Below, in pieces: positions 18,486 through 26,231 of a DNA stretch of 64,000 nt. The stretch's first letter is position 1. Every line of letters begins with the position of its first letter. The translations under genes were made by a program, and so were the position numbers. The notes under the pieces were generated by a model, which was not told the DNA's origin, did not search any database, and saw only the letters and a program-made list of their open reading frames with translations. The stretch is from Rhizobium sp. BG4 (GTDB lineage: Bacteria; Pseudomonadota; Alphaproteobacteria; Rhizobiales; Rhizobiaceae). The stretch lies in assembly GCF_016864575.1 (NCBI RefSeq), contig NZ_CP044126.1:558001-622000 (forward strand), in the 5' to 3' direction.

Positions 18486-19381
18486 GCGAAGCGATCCTCT
18501 CTCTCGACAAGGTCAACAAGACCTTCGGCCATGGCAGCTCGACGGTGCATGCCGCCCGCTCGATTTCCTTCTCGCTGCATCCCGGCCGCGCACTGGCGCT
18601 TGTCGGCGAATCCGGCAGCGGCAAGACCACCTGCGCCCGCATGGCGATGCGCGAATATGCGCCGACGACAGGCCAGATCCTCTACAAGGGAAAGCCGGTG
18701 GAAGCCGCCGGCCGCGCCGAACTCGCCGACTACCGGCGGTCGGTGCAGATGATCTTCCAGGATCCGTTCGCCTCGCTGAACCCTGCGCACACGATCGCCT
18801 ACCATCTGACACGGCCGCTGAAGCTGCATCGTCCCGACATCAAGGCATCGGCGATCGATGCGACCGTGCGCGAGCTTCTCCAGCGCGTGCGCCTCGACCC
18901 CGATCTCGTCGCCGCCAAATATCCGCACGAGCTTTCTGGCGGCCAGCGCCAGCGCGTCAACATCGCCCGTGCGCTTGCCGCTAAGCCGGAGATCATCGTC
19001 GCCGACGAGCCGACCTCGATGCTCGACGTTTCCGTGCGTCTCGGCGTTCTCAACCTGCTGAACGAGATGAAGCAGCAGATGAATCTCGGCCTTCTCTACA
19101 TCACCCACGATATCGCCACGGCACGCTATGTCGCCGAGGATATCGCCGTGATGTATTCCGGCCAGATCGTCGAATGGGGGCCGACGGCTGATGTCATCGA
19201 CAATCCGATCCATCCCTATACGCGGCTGCTGCTCTCGGCCGTGCCGGATCCGGATGTCCGTTTCGACGATCCGAAGACGCGGCTGAAACCCGAAGAGGTG
19301 GACGGCATCCGCAAAGCTGCCGCCGCGACGCAGGACACCATCGTCGAGGCATCGCCCGGACATTTTGCCCGCAGCCTGTGA
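18482..19381 (+). CDS. Peptide/oligosaccharide ABC transporter ATPase, DppF type
   Basis: 299 residues: Walker A GESGSGKTT (about 43-51), Q-loop MIFQDPFASLNP, signature LSGGQRQR, Walker B IIVADEPTSMLD, H-loop ITHDIATARY. It closes the GNAT-GH3-binding protein-permeases-ATPases operon. Its short C-terminal tail ends soon after NPIHPYTRLLLSAVPDPD. Confidence 0.93.
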   Translation: MSEAILSLDKVNKTFGHGSSTVHAARSISFSLHPGRALALVGESGSGKTTCARMAMREYAPTTGQILYKGKPVEAAGRAELADYRRSVQMIFQDPFASLNPAHTIAYHLTRPLKLHRPDIKASAIDATVRELLQRVRLDPDLVAAKYPHELSGGQRQRVNIARALAAKPEIIVADEPTSMLDVSVRLGVLNLLNEMKQQMNLGLLYITHDIATARYVAEDIAVMYSGQIVEWGPTADVIDNPIHPYTRLLLSAVPDPDVRFDDPKTRLKPEEVDGIRKAAAATQDTIVEASPGHFARSL

Positions 19382-19431
19382 CTTGCGCGCTGGCCTGTGC
19401 TAGGGGAGCGGCCGAATAGAAGGCAAACGGC

Positions 19432-20109
19432 ATGCTCCCCTGGATCGAACTCGACAAGGCAACCATTCCCGGCGACGGCGGCGAACTGCGGCTGAAGCAG
19501 CGCGGCTCGGAATTCTCCATCATGCTCGGTGCCAACGAGCTGATGAACAGCCGTCTCAGCGGTTCAGAAGAAGCACTTGCCACCCTCTCCTACGAGCGCA
19601 TCAAGAGCCGCAAGCGGCCGAAAGTGCTGATCGGCGGTCTCGGCATGGGCTTTACGCTCAGGGCAGCGCTCGCCGTCCTTCCCGATGATGCCGAAGTGGT
19701 GGTGGCCGAGCTTGTCCCGGCGGTTGTCGCCTGGGCGCGCGGCCCAATGGCCGAAGTCTTCAAGGGATGCCTCGACGATCCGCGCGTGACGATCTTCGAA
19801 GGGGATGTCGGCGAAGTAATCCGCGCCGCGAAAGCCGGTTTCGATGCGATCCTGCTCGATGTGGATAACGGCCCGGATGGCCTGACGCGCAAATCCAACG
19901 ACCGGCTCTACGATTACGGCGGCATCAACGCCGCCAAGGCCGCGCTGCGCGGCGGCGGCGTGCTCGCCGTCTGGTCGTCAGGACCGGATACGAGCTTTAC
20001 CAGACGCCTTAAAGATGGCGGCTTTGCCACCGAAGCGGTCAGCACGCGCGCCGGAAAGGGACGCGGCGCGCGCCATGTCATCTGGCTGGCGGTGAAGCCC
20101 GGCCGTTAG
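19432..20109 (+). CDS. Spermidine-synthase-like SAM-dependent methyltransferase
   Basis: 225 residues of Rossmann fold with the SAM/aminopropyl donor site at KVLIGGLGMGFTLRAAL (about 64-80), an acidic VVVAELVPAVVAWAR strand end, and FDAILLDVDNGPDGL. It resembles the SpeE superfamily but lacks the SpeE N-terminal beta domain. The role is not clear from context: it stands alone between the oligosaccharide operon and a convergent aldolase gene, whose stop it overlaps by 4 nt. Confidence 0.82.
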   Translation: MLPWIELDKATIPGDGGELRLKQRGSEFSIMLGANELMNSRLSGSEEALATLSYERIKSRKRPKVLIGGLGMGFTLRAALAVLPDDAEVVVAELVPAVVAWARGPMAEVFKGCLDDPRVTIFEGDVGEVIRAAKAGFDAILLDVDNGPDGLTRKSNDRLYDYGGINAAKAALRGGGVLAVWSSGPDTSFTRRLKDGGFATEAVSTRAGKGRGARHVIWLAVKPGR

Positions 20110-20903
20110 CGCTTGAAGCCGTTGCGGGCTGCCGCGATCTCGCGGGCGGCTCCGTTTCGGATCTGCGTGGAATCGCCTGCCGCAATCACCAGATCGCAGC
20201 CGAGCGTCAACATTTCGCCGGCGCGAGCGCCGTCGCTGCCGAAAGCGCAGACGAACTTCTTGTGCGCCCGGCAGCGGGCGATCACATGCGACAGCTCCTT
20301 GTCGACCTCAGGCGTATCCGGCGCCACCTTGGCTCCATTCGAGAGCGCGATCGACAGGTCCGAAGGACCGACGAAAATGCCGTCGATGCCCTCAACGCCG
20401 AGAATGTCGTCGACAGCCTCGAGCGCCGCGCGGGTCTCGACCATGGCGATCGTCACCGTCAGGTCGTTGGCCGTCTTCAGGTATTCGGAAGCCGGAATGC
20501 CAACATGGTTGAGCGCCAGGCTCGGGCCCCAGCTGCGCTCGCCGAGCGGCGGATATTTGGTGAAGCTGACGAGTGCTTCGGCATCCGCCTTGGAATTGAC
20601 CATCGGCGCGATGATGCCTGAGAAACCGGCATCGAGAAGCCGCGAGGCGGCCGAGAAGTCGCCGACCGGAATGCGCGCCAGCGCCGGTTTTCCGGCAACC
20701 CGCACCTGGGCGACGGTGGCCGCAGCAGTGCCGAGGTCCCACATGCCGTGCTGCATGTCGAGGACGAGGGAGTCGAAGTCCTCCTGCGCCAGATGATTGA
20801 CCATCAGCGGCGAGGGAATGCCGATCCAGGCCGAGACCAGGCCGCCATGGCCGCCCTTCCTGATCTTTGCTGCGAAGCCGTCGATTGGCGATGGGGCGCT
20901 CAT
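20106..20903 (-). CDS. HpcH/HpaI-family class II aldolase
   Basis: 265 residues of the 2-keto-3-deoxy-sugar-acid / 4-hydroxy-2-oxo-dioate aldolase family, which cleave to pyruvate plus an aldehyde. LVLDMQHGMWDLG carries the catalytic His, VETRAALE the metal-binding Glu and FVGPSDLSIALS the metal-binding Asp. It is the last gene of a leftward group with a TIM-barrel isomerase and an amidase. Substrate unknown; pyruvate formation is the common theme of the family. Confidence 0.9.
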   Translation of the reverse strand: MSAPSPIDGFAAKIRKGGHGGLVSAWIGIPSPLMVNHLAQEDFDSLVLDMQHGMWDLGTAAATVAQVRVAGKPALARIPVGDFSAASRLLDAGFSGIIAPMVNSKADAEALVSFTKYPPLGERSWGPSLALNHVGIPASEYLKTANDLTVTIAMVETRAALEAVDDILGVEGIDGIFVGPSDLSIALSNGAKVAPDTPEVDKELSHVIARCRAHKKFVCAFGSDGARAGEMLTLGCDLVIAAGDSTQIRNGAAREIAAARNGFKR

Positions 20904-20921
20904 GTCATGTCTCCTTGCATT

Positions 20922-21779
20922 TCAAGCGATTGCGCGTTGGCGCGTTTCCAAGAAGTCCTCGATAAAGGCCTTCTGCAAAAGGATGCCGTCCCACTCGTCG
21001 GCGAAGAAGGGCGAGTCGTAGATCAGCGTGAAGGGGCCGGCATAACCGGCGGCACGGCAGGCTTCCAGGCACTTGCCGTAGTCATCGGCATCGAGGCCCG
21101 ATGCGCTGTAATCGGCCTTGGCGTGGCAAAGCTCGGCGCGGCCCATGATATCGGCGAGACCGGCATATTTCGCAGGCGCCGACCAGTTGCCGAGATCGCC
21201 GTTGAGGCCGATCTTGCCTTCGAGGCCATCGAGCAGCCAGTTCATCTGCTCGGGTGCCGGCAGCAGGTCGAACCAGTTCTCGACGACGACGCGGATACCG
21301 CTGCCTTCGGCCTGCGTGGCCAGCCATGTCAGGTTCGTCAGCGCGCGCTGCAGGCTCTCTTGCGACGGCTTCTGCTTGCCGGCGATGACGCGCATGTTCT
21401 CCGCTCCGAGCGCCTTGGCGATCTCGATCCAGCCGGCGATCCAGCGGATATCGCGCTCGCCGGTTTCGGGATGGCTCGGGTCGCCGTCTTCGACGAGCAG
21501 CGTCTGGAACAAGACGCCCGATGCCTTCATCGCGGCGCGGAACTCGGCGAGATAGGTCGGATCGAGGCTCGGCAGGTGGAAGGAGCAGAGCTCCAGACGG
21601 TAGATACCGCGCTCGGCAAGCTGCTTCGGCAGCTCGATCAGCGAGGCGCCGCCAGCGCCGTATTGTTCTTGGCGGAAGGCACTCTTTGCCGGATCCGGAC
21701 TGTAGGGATAGGTCGGCCCGAGCAGGCGGTGTAGCGACCAGGTGGAGACCGCGAAGCGGCCGTTCGGCAATGACGTCAT
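20922..21779 (-). CDS. Sugar phosphate isomerase/epimerase family TIM-barrel protein
   Basis: 285 residues of the xylose-isomerase-like TIM-barrel family. FAVSTWSLHRLLGPTYPYSPD opens strand 1; IRVVVENWFDLLPAPEQMNWLLDGLEG and GLNGDLGNWSAP carry the usual acidic/polar metal site residues. It lies 18 nt before the aldolase gene, so the two probably act in sequence on one sugar-acid or polyol. It is not closely alike to the isomerase at 951. Confidence 0.88.
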   Translation of the reverse strand: MTSLPNGRFAVSTWSLHRLLGPTYPYSPDPAKSAFRQEQYGAGGASLIELPKQLAERGIYRLELCSFHLPSLDPTYLAEFRAAMKASGVLFQTLLVEDGDPSHPETGERDIRWIAGWIEIAKALGAENMRVIAGKQKPSQESLQRALTNLTWLATQAEGSGIRVVVENWFDLLPAPEQMNWLLDGLEGKIGLNGDLGNWSAPAKYAGLADIMGRAELCHAKADYSASGLDADDYGKCLEACRAAGYAGPFTLIYDSPFFADEWDGILLQKAFIEDFLETRQRAIA

Positions 21780-21818
21780 TATCTTACTCCTCCGATTTCA
21801 GATAACTTTCGGGCCGTC

Positions 21819-23186
21819 TCAGAACCCCTCCTGCACCACCGGCTCGATCGCCAGCGCCGCCGAAAGCAGCGCTTCGTCGCGGTTTGCAGGCGCCGAGAGC
21901 AGGAAGCCGACGGGCATATCGGCATCGCCGCGGCCACAGGGCATAGAGACGCCGCACCAGTCCAGGAAATTGCCGAGTAACGTGTTGCGAAGCGTCTTGC
22001 CGTTGGTCGCGATGAACAGATCGTCGTCCTGTTCCAGCGGCGCGATCGGCGGGGCAACGTGGGCGACGGCGGGAAAGGCCAGAAGACGATTGCCGATCAG
22101 GGATTCCGAGGCTGCGATCATCTTGGCTCGCGCTTCCAGGATCGCCACGTAGTCGGCCATGCTGGTGCGCTCGCCAAGCCGGGTGCGCAACACGACGCGA
22201 TGGTCCATGCCATCGGCCTCGGGGCCGGAAAGGCGCTCGCGATGAAGCGCAAAGGCTTCCGCCGAAGCCAGCGGACCATGTTTCGCCATCAGCGCGATGA
22301 TCTCGTCGAAGACCGGCATTGCGATCCTGGCGAATTTCACGCCGGCGCGCGAAAGCCGTTCGACGCTCGCCTCGAAGGCCGCAACCACGCCCTGTTCAGC
22401 ACCGTCGAAGACGATGTTTTCGGGAATGACGATCTCCAGGCTGTCAATGCCACGGCGGCGGACTTCGGAGGCCGTTCGCCCGCGCATTGCCGCGTCGATC
22501 CAGACGGCATCCTGAACGGTGCGGCAGAGAGGCCCCAGCGAATCCAGGCTCTTGGCCAGCGGAAACACGCCATCCATATCGTAGCGTCCGCGCGTCGCCT
22601 TGTAGCCGGTAATGCCGTTCAGCGCGGCGGGGATGCGGACGGAGCCGCCGGTATCCGTACCCATCGCCACCGGCACCAGACCGGCGGCAACGGCCGCGCC
22701 TGCGCCGGACGACGAACCGCCCGGTATGCGCGGCTGGTCCTTGCCGTGGGGATTGTGCGGCGTGCCGTAATGCGGATTGATGCCGAGGCCGGAGAAGGCG
22801 AACTCGCTCATGTTCGTGCGGCCGAGTGCAATCATCCCGGCCTGCTTCAGCGCAGTGACGATTGCCGCGTCGTTCTTTGCCGGCGGCGCATAGGCGAGAA
22901 CCGTCGAGCCTGCCGTCGTCGCCATGCCCTCGATGTCGAACAGATCCTTCCAGGCGATCGGAATGCCATCGAGCACGCCGAGCGAACGGCCCTGCTTAAG
23001 CCTCGCGGCCGACGCCTTGGCTTCGGCAAGCGCCCGATCCTCGGTCAGCGAGATGAAGATCGCCTGATCCGGATAGGATTTGATGCCTGAAAGGATCGAT
23101 TCCGTCACTTCGACGGGATCCGCTTCACCGCTTTGAATAAGGATAGAAAGCTGCGCAATGGACATTGCGCCATATGATTTGGTCAT
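21819..23186 (-). CDS. Amidase-signature family hydrolase
   Basis: About 455 residues with the Ser-cisSer-Lys triad of the amidase signature family: Lys in IAWKDLFDIEG, and the Gly/Ser-rich RIPGGSSSGAGAAVAAGL with TDTGGSVRIPA (cis-Ser and nucleophile). It may hydrolyse an amide such as an acyl amide or carbamoyl compound; GatA is excluded because gatB/gatC are not nearby. The ATG at 23186 (MTKSYGAMS) is my choice; a TTG 30 nt upstream is in frame and neither has a strong RBS. It is the first gene of the aldolase/isomerase group. Confidence 0.88.
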   Translation of the reverse strand: MTKSYGAMSIAQLSILIQSGEADPVEVTESILSGIKSYPDQAIFISLTEDRALAEAKASAARLKQGRSLGVLDGIPIAWKDLFDIEGMATTAGSTVLAYAPPAKNDAAIVTALKQAGMIALGRTNMSEFAFSGLGINPHYGTPHNPHGKDQPRIPGGSSSGAGAAVAAGLVPVAMGTDTGGSVRIPAALNGITGYKATRGRYDMDGVFPLAKSLDSLGPLCRTVQDAVWIDAAMRGRTASEVRRRGIDSLEIVIPENIVFDGAEQGVVAAFEASVERLSRAGVKFARIAMPVFDEIIALMAKHGPLASAEAFALHRERLSGPEADGMDHRVVLRTRLGERTSMADYVAILEARAKMIAASESLIGNRLLAFPAVAHVAPPIAPLEQDDDLFIATNGKTLRNTLLGNFLDWCGVSMPCGRGDADMPVGFLLSAPANRDEALLSAALAIEPVVQEGF

Positions 23187-23418
23187 GGAGAAAATCCGCA
23201 ATCTCTGCTGGCTCAAAGACCTACCGCGGATCGCCCGTCATCGCCAGTACCGGATCGGGCAATAACGTCTATTGATGTCATTTTCTGAACACTGCGTTTG
23301 CCAAGCGACGGCTTAAATTTGATGAGGCGGCTACATAAATGTGTGGCGCACGCGGGCTCCCACCTGCTGTGAGCGGTGGCTCATATCAGGTCTCGCGGCA
23401 ATATTCGGAGTTCATGCC

Positions 23419-23694
23419 ATGACCAATTTTGACAGTTTTAGCGCCGGCGACGGCGAGCAGGATTATGCCGAACATGTGAAGGCCCAGCGGCTTTCCGGCA
23501 TAGAACGGCTCGTTGTCGTCGCAGCGATCGCGCTCCTTGCGATCGTCGGCCTAACCGGCCACTTCACCACACCGGCCGCAACCGATCCGGTGACGACCTC
23601 GGCAATCGCCGCACCCGTCACTTCCGTTCCACATCCTCATCACCATCTCGATTCCTGCCGCGAATACAGCCCCTACGCGGAAAAAGGCTGCTGA
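23419..23694 (+). CDS. Small single-pass membrane protein, unknown function
   Basis: 91 residues: a charged N-terminal 30 (acidic then basic), one membrane helix (LVVVAAIALLAIVGLTGHF, about 34-52), then a Thr/Pro/Ala-rich periplasmic tail with HPHHHLDSCREYSPYAEKGC; the two Cys and the His cluster could bind metal or form a disulfide. CGGAG lies about 8 nt before the ATG. I do not recognise the family. The 230 bp upstream to the amidase start hold only its promoter region. Confidence 0.65.
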   Translation: MTNFDSFSAGDGEQDYAEHVKAQRLSGIERLVVVAAIALLAIVGLTGHFTTPAATDPVTTSAIAAPVTSVPHPHHHLDSCREYSPYAEKGC

Positions 23695-23755
23695 CGGCAG
23701 CGACATGGAAATCCACGCGGCCTCCCATATCTTCCCCGCATAAGGGAGGCGCCCC

Positions 23756-24193
23756 ATGTCCAGTGATCTCAATTTCGATCTCGACCGCTTCATCGACGCG
23801 CAGAACGGCATCTACGGCCAGGCGCTGTCGGAGCTGAAGGCCGGCCGCAAGCGATCGCACTGGATGTGGTTCATCTTCCCGCAAATCGCGGGCCTCGGAA
23901 CATCGTCGATGGCGGAGAGATACGCCATCCGTTCCGCCGAGGAAGCCGCCGCATATCTCGCCGATCCGATTCTCGGAACGCGGCTGCTTCGCTGTGTCGA
24001 TGCGATGCTCTCGGTCAATGATCGCAGCGCGCACGATATCCTGGGCTCGCCCGACGACCTGAAGTTCCGGTCGTCGATCACGCTCTTTGCCGCAATCAGC
24101 GACCACGGGTCTCCCTTTCACAGGGCGATCGACAAATATTATGCGGGGGAATTCGACAAACGCACCGTCGAGCTTCTGGACGCCGCCAACTAG
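23756..24193 (+). CDS. DUF1810 family protein
   Basis: 145 residues with the family signature YGQALSELKAGRKRSHWMWFIFPQIAGLG and a conserved C-terminus DHGSPFHRAIDKYYAGEFDKRT. Members are small soluble all-alpha proteins of unknown function, sometimes mislabelled calpastatin-like. GGAGG precedes the ATG by about 7 nt. It overlaps the convergent gene at 24190 by 4 nt. Confidence 0.9.
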   Translation: MSSDLNFDLDRFIDAQNGIYGQALSELKAGRKRSHWMWFIFPQIAGLGTSSMAERYAIRSAEEAAAYLADPILGTRLLRCVDAMLSVNDRSAHDILGSPDDLKFRSSITLFAAISDHGSPFHRAIDKYYAGEFDKRTVELLDAAN

Positions 24194-24378
24194 CGGCCAG
24201 GGGAATGTTCCAGATTGTCGATTTCCTGGGTGACTTCGCTGAGGCGCTGCCGCAGATCCGCTTCGGTTCCGTCTTCGACCTCTTCGTCGCCGAAACAGTC
24301 GCGCGCTTCATGAAGCTCGAGCTTGGCTTCCAGCTCGGCGCGCTTGGCATACAGGCGATGGAGGTAAGTGTAGTTCAT
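24190..24378 (-). CDS. Small coiled-coil protein, unknown function
   Basis: 62 residues, very charged, with heptad-like AKRAELEAKLELHEA and LRQRLSEVTQEIDNLEH stretches predicting two helices or a hairpin coiled coil. The RBS is weak. Codon bias matches real genes of the region, and no other frame on this stretch looks protein-like, so I keep it as probable. Family not recognised. Confidence 0.5.
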   Translation of the reverse strand: MNYTYLHRLYAKRAELEAKLELHEARDCFGDEEVEDGTEADLRQRLSEVTQEIDNLEHSPGR

Positions 24379-24453
24379 CTCACTGCCACGGGTTCTTCCT
24401 GACCAGGAAGGTAACGCGTCGCCGCCGCGGAGGTTCCACGGCGGCGCTGCGCT

Positions 24454-25077
24454 TTAGCAGTAGGACGCGATTGCGGCACCGGCCGCCTTGGCAAAATGGC
24501 TGCAGCAACCGCCGCTGCCCATTGCCTGGCGCGTCACGCGCGCACCTTCGAGAAGAAGCGTGAGCGTATCGGCCAGGAGCTGCGGCTCGCTGGCGCCGGC
24601 TGCAGCACAGAGTGCCACGAGGCGCTGACGCTGATCGGCCTTGTGGCGTTCTATGACGCCATAGGCCGGATGGCCCTCGCCCTTGAGCTCGATCGCCGCA
24701 TTGGCAAGATCGCAGCCGGCCGGCTCGCCGTTCAGACAGTGCGCGCGGCCTTCGACCCAGGCATCAAGCTGAGCGCGCGGATTGCCGGGATGAGCGGTCT
24801 CCAGATCACGCCAGATCTGCTCGGCCTTTTCCGATGCCCGCCGCAGGGTTTCACAGATCAGCTCGTCCTTGGAGCCGAAGTGCCTGTAGAGGGTCATCTT
24901 GTTGGTAAGCGCCGCATCGGCAATGGCATCGACACCGATGCCACGGATACCGTGCTCGCGGAAAAGCTCCGAAGCGGTCGAAACGATACGCTCCCGCGGG
25001 GGGATCTTTTCGTCTGTCATGCCCAGGGAGATTTCATTCGAAGTTTCTGATTTTTTTGAGGACGAAGTCCTTGACAT
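24454..25077 (-). CDS. TetR-family transcriptional regulator
   Basis: 207 residues. The helix-turn-helix IGVDAIADAALTNKMTLYRHFGSKDELICETL lies at about 46-77; the C-terminal ligand domain includes Cys-rich features (HCLNGEPAGCDLANAAIE, GGCCSHFAKAA, final Cys), suggesting a thiol- or metal-responsive ligand site as one possibility. The N-terminal 20 residues before MTDEKIPPRERI are Ser-rich; that Met (25020) is a possible alternative start. It faces a 72-residue protein gene across three palindromes, the likely autoregulatory operators. Confidence 0.92.
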   Translation of the reverse strand: MSRTSSSKKSETSNEISLGMTDEKIPPRERIVSTASELFREHGIRGIGVDAIADAALTNKMTLYRHFGSKDELICETLRRASEKAEQIWRDLETAHPGNPRAQLDAWVEGRAHCLNGEPAGCDLANAAIELKGEGHPAYGVIERHKADQRQRLVALCAAAGASEPQLLADTLTLLLEGARVTRQAMGSGGCCSHFAKAAGAAIASYC

Positions 25078-25084
25078 CGATGTG

Positions 25085-25121
25085 ACCGATCGGTAACAAA
25101 TGCATTGTTACTTACCGGTAA
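25085..25121. promoter_or_regulatory. Three adjacent palindromes, candidate TetR operators
   Basis: ACCGATCGGT (25085-25094), GTAACAA-N5-TTGTTAC (25093-25111) and TTACCGGTAA (25112-25121) lie in series directly upstream of the tetR start and face the rightward gene at 25206. The outer two share the half-site ACCG. This is a dense operator for a dimeric regulator, most simply the adjacent TetR protein. Confidence 0.65.
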
Positions 25122-25205
25122 CACCGCTGATCGCCAAAGTCAATGCCGAGAGGGCAGGCTGCGACAGCGGAACACGGGCAGCTGCCCACGAAAGGAGGAC
25201 TTACC

Positions 25206-25424
25206 ATGACACAGAACAGAGACCTGACCATTTCCGAAGCTCTTCGCGACCCGATGATCGCCATGGTGATGCGCGCCGATGGCGTCAAGCTTGAAGACTT
25301 CAAGCAACTCCTGGAGACGGCAGCCCGCAAACGCGAGGCCAGCACCTCGAAGGTAGGCAATTTCATCAACGCCATCGCCAACCGGGCAAAAAGCAACCCG
25401 CCCTCCGCTTGCTGCTTCGGTTGA
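25206..25424 (+). CDS. Small soluble protein, unknown function, divergent from tetR
   Basis: 72 residues beginning MTQNRDLTISEALRDPMIAMVMRADGVKLEDFKQLLETAAR and ending SNPPSACCFG with a Cys pair. A strong AAAGGAGG precedes the ATG by 6-7 nt and a good terminator follows, so this is a real, probably well-expressed gene. It has no recognisable domain; an amphipathic helix is likely at about 28-45. As the only gene behind the TetR palindromes it is the likely target of that regulator. Confidence 0.75.
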   Translation: MTQNRDLTISEALRDPMIAMVMRADGVKLEDFKQLLETAARKREASTSKVGNFINAIANRAKSNPPSACCFG

Positions 25425-25453
25425 CCTCCGGGGATGTTCCCTGCCCCGTGCGA

Positions 25454-25490
25454 AAGCCGCCGCAATCCCCCATGCGGCGGCTTTTGCTGT
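25454..25490 (+). terminator. Rho-independent terminator
   Basis: AAGCCGCCGCA pairs with TGCGGCGGCTT around an eight-base C-rich loop, followed by TTTTGCTGTTTTT. It ends the 72-residue gene before the toxin-antitoxin promoter. Confidence 0.88.
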
Positions 25491-25524
25491 TTTTGGCGGT
25501 TGCTTGCTGCTCCGATGCGACTGA

Positions 25525-25805
<281 letters not shown>

Positions 25806-26231
25806 ATGTTTTATCTCGATACGTCAGTCATCGTTGCCGCACTGGTCAATGAAGAGGCAAGCGAACGGGCCAGCGCCTTTCTATGGGAGGCGGTCAATAC
25901 GACCCGCGTGGTCGTCAGCGATTGGACACTGACTGAATTTTCGTCGGCCATAGCGCTGAAAATTCGCACGGGACAGCTGAACAGCGACTATCAAGCCGAG
26001 ATTCAAAACGTCTTCGACGGTTTGGTCACGGAAACGTTCGAGCTCATCCCGGTCGAGCGGCGCCATTTTCTGCTCGCCGCGAAGCTTGCCGCTCAGCGAA
26101 ACGTCAATCTCAGAGCCAGCGATGCCCTTCATCTGGCGATTTCCGAAGAGACGCGCACGGAACTTGTAACGCTTGACCGCCGCATGGCAGAAGCAGGCGC
26201 CGCGCTGGAGATCGCCGCGCGTCTGATCTAG
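25806..26231 (+). CDS. PIN-domain toxin, VapC family ribonuclease
   Basis: 141 residues with the acidic PIN active site: Asp in MFYLDTSVIVAAL, Glu in WTLTEFSSAIALK, Asp in NLRASDALHLAI and Asp in VTLDRRMAEA. VapC toxins cut tRNA or rRNA and stop growth until antitoxin returns. The ATG follows the antitoxin stop directly. The 3' end overlaps the convergent ABC ATPase gene by 4 nt. All four catalytic acids are present, so the toxin should be active. Confidence 0.92.
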   Translation: MFYLDTSVIVAALVNEEASERASAFLWEAVNTTRVVVSDWTLTEFSSAIALKIRTGQLNSDYQAEIQNVFDGLVTETFELIPVERRHFLLAAKLAAQRNVNLRASDALHLAISEETRTELVTLDRRMAEAGAALEIAARLI

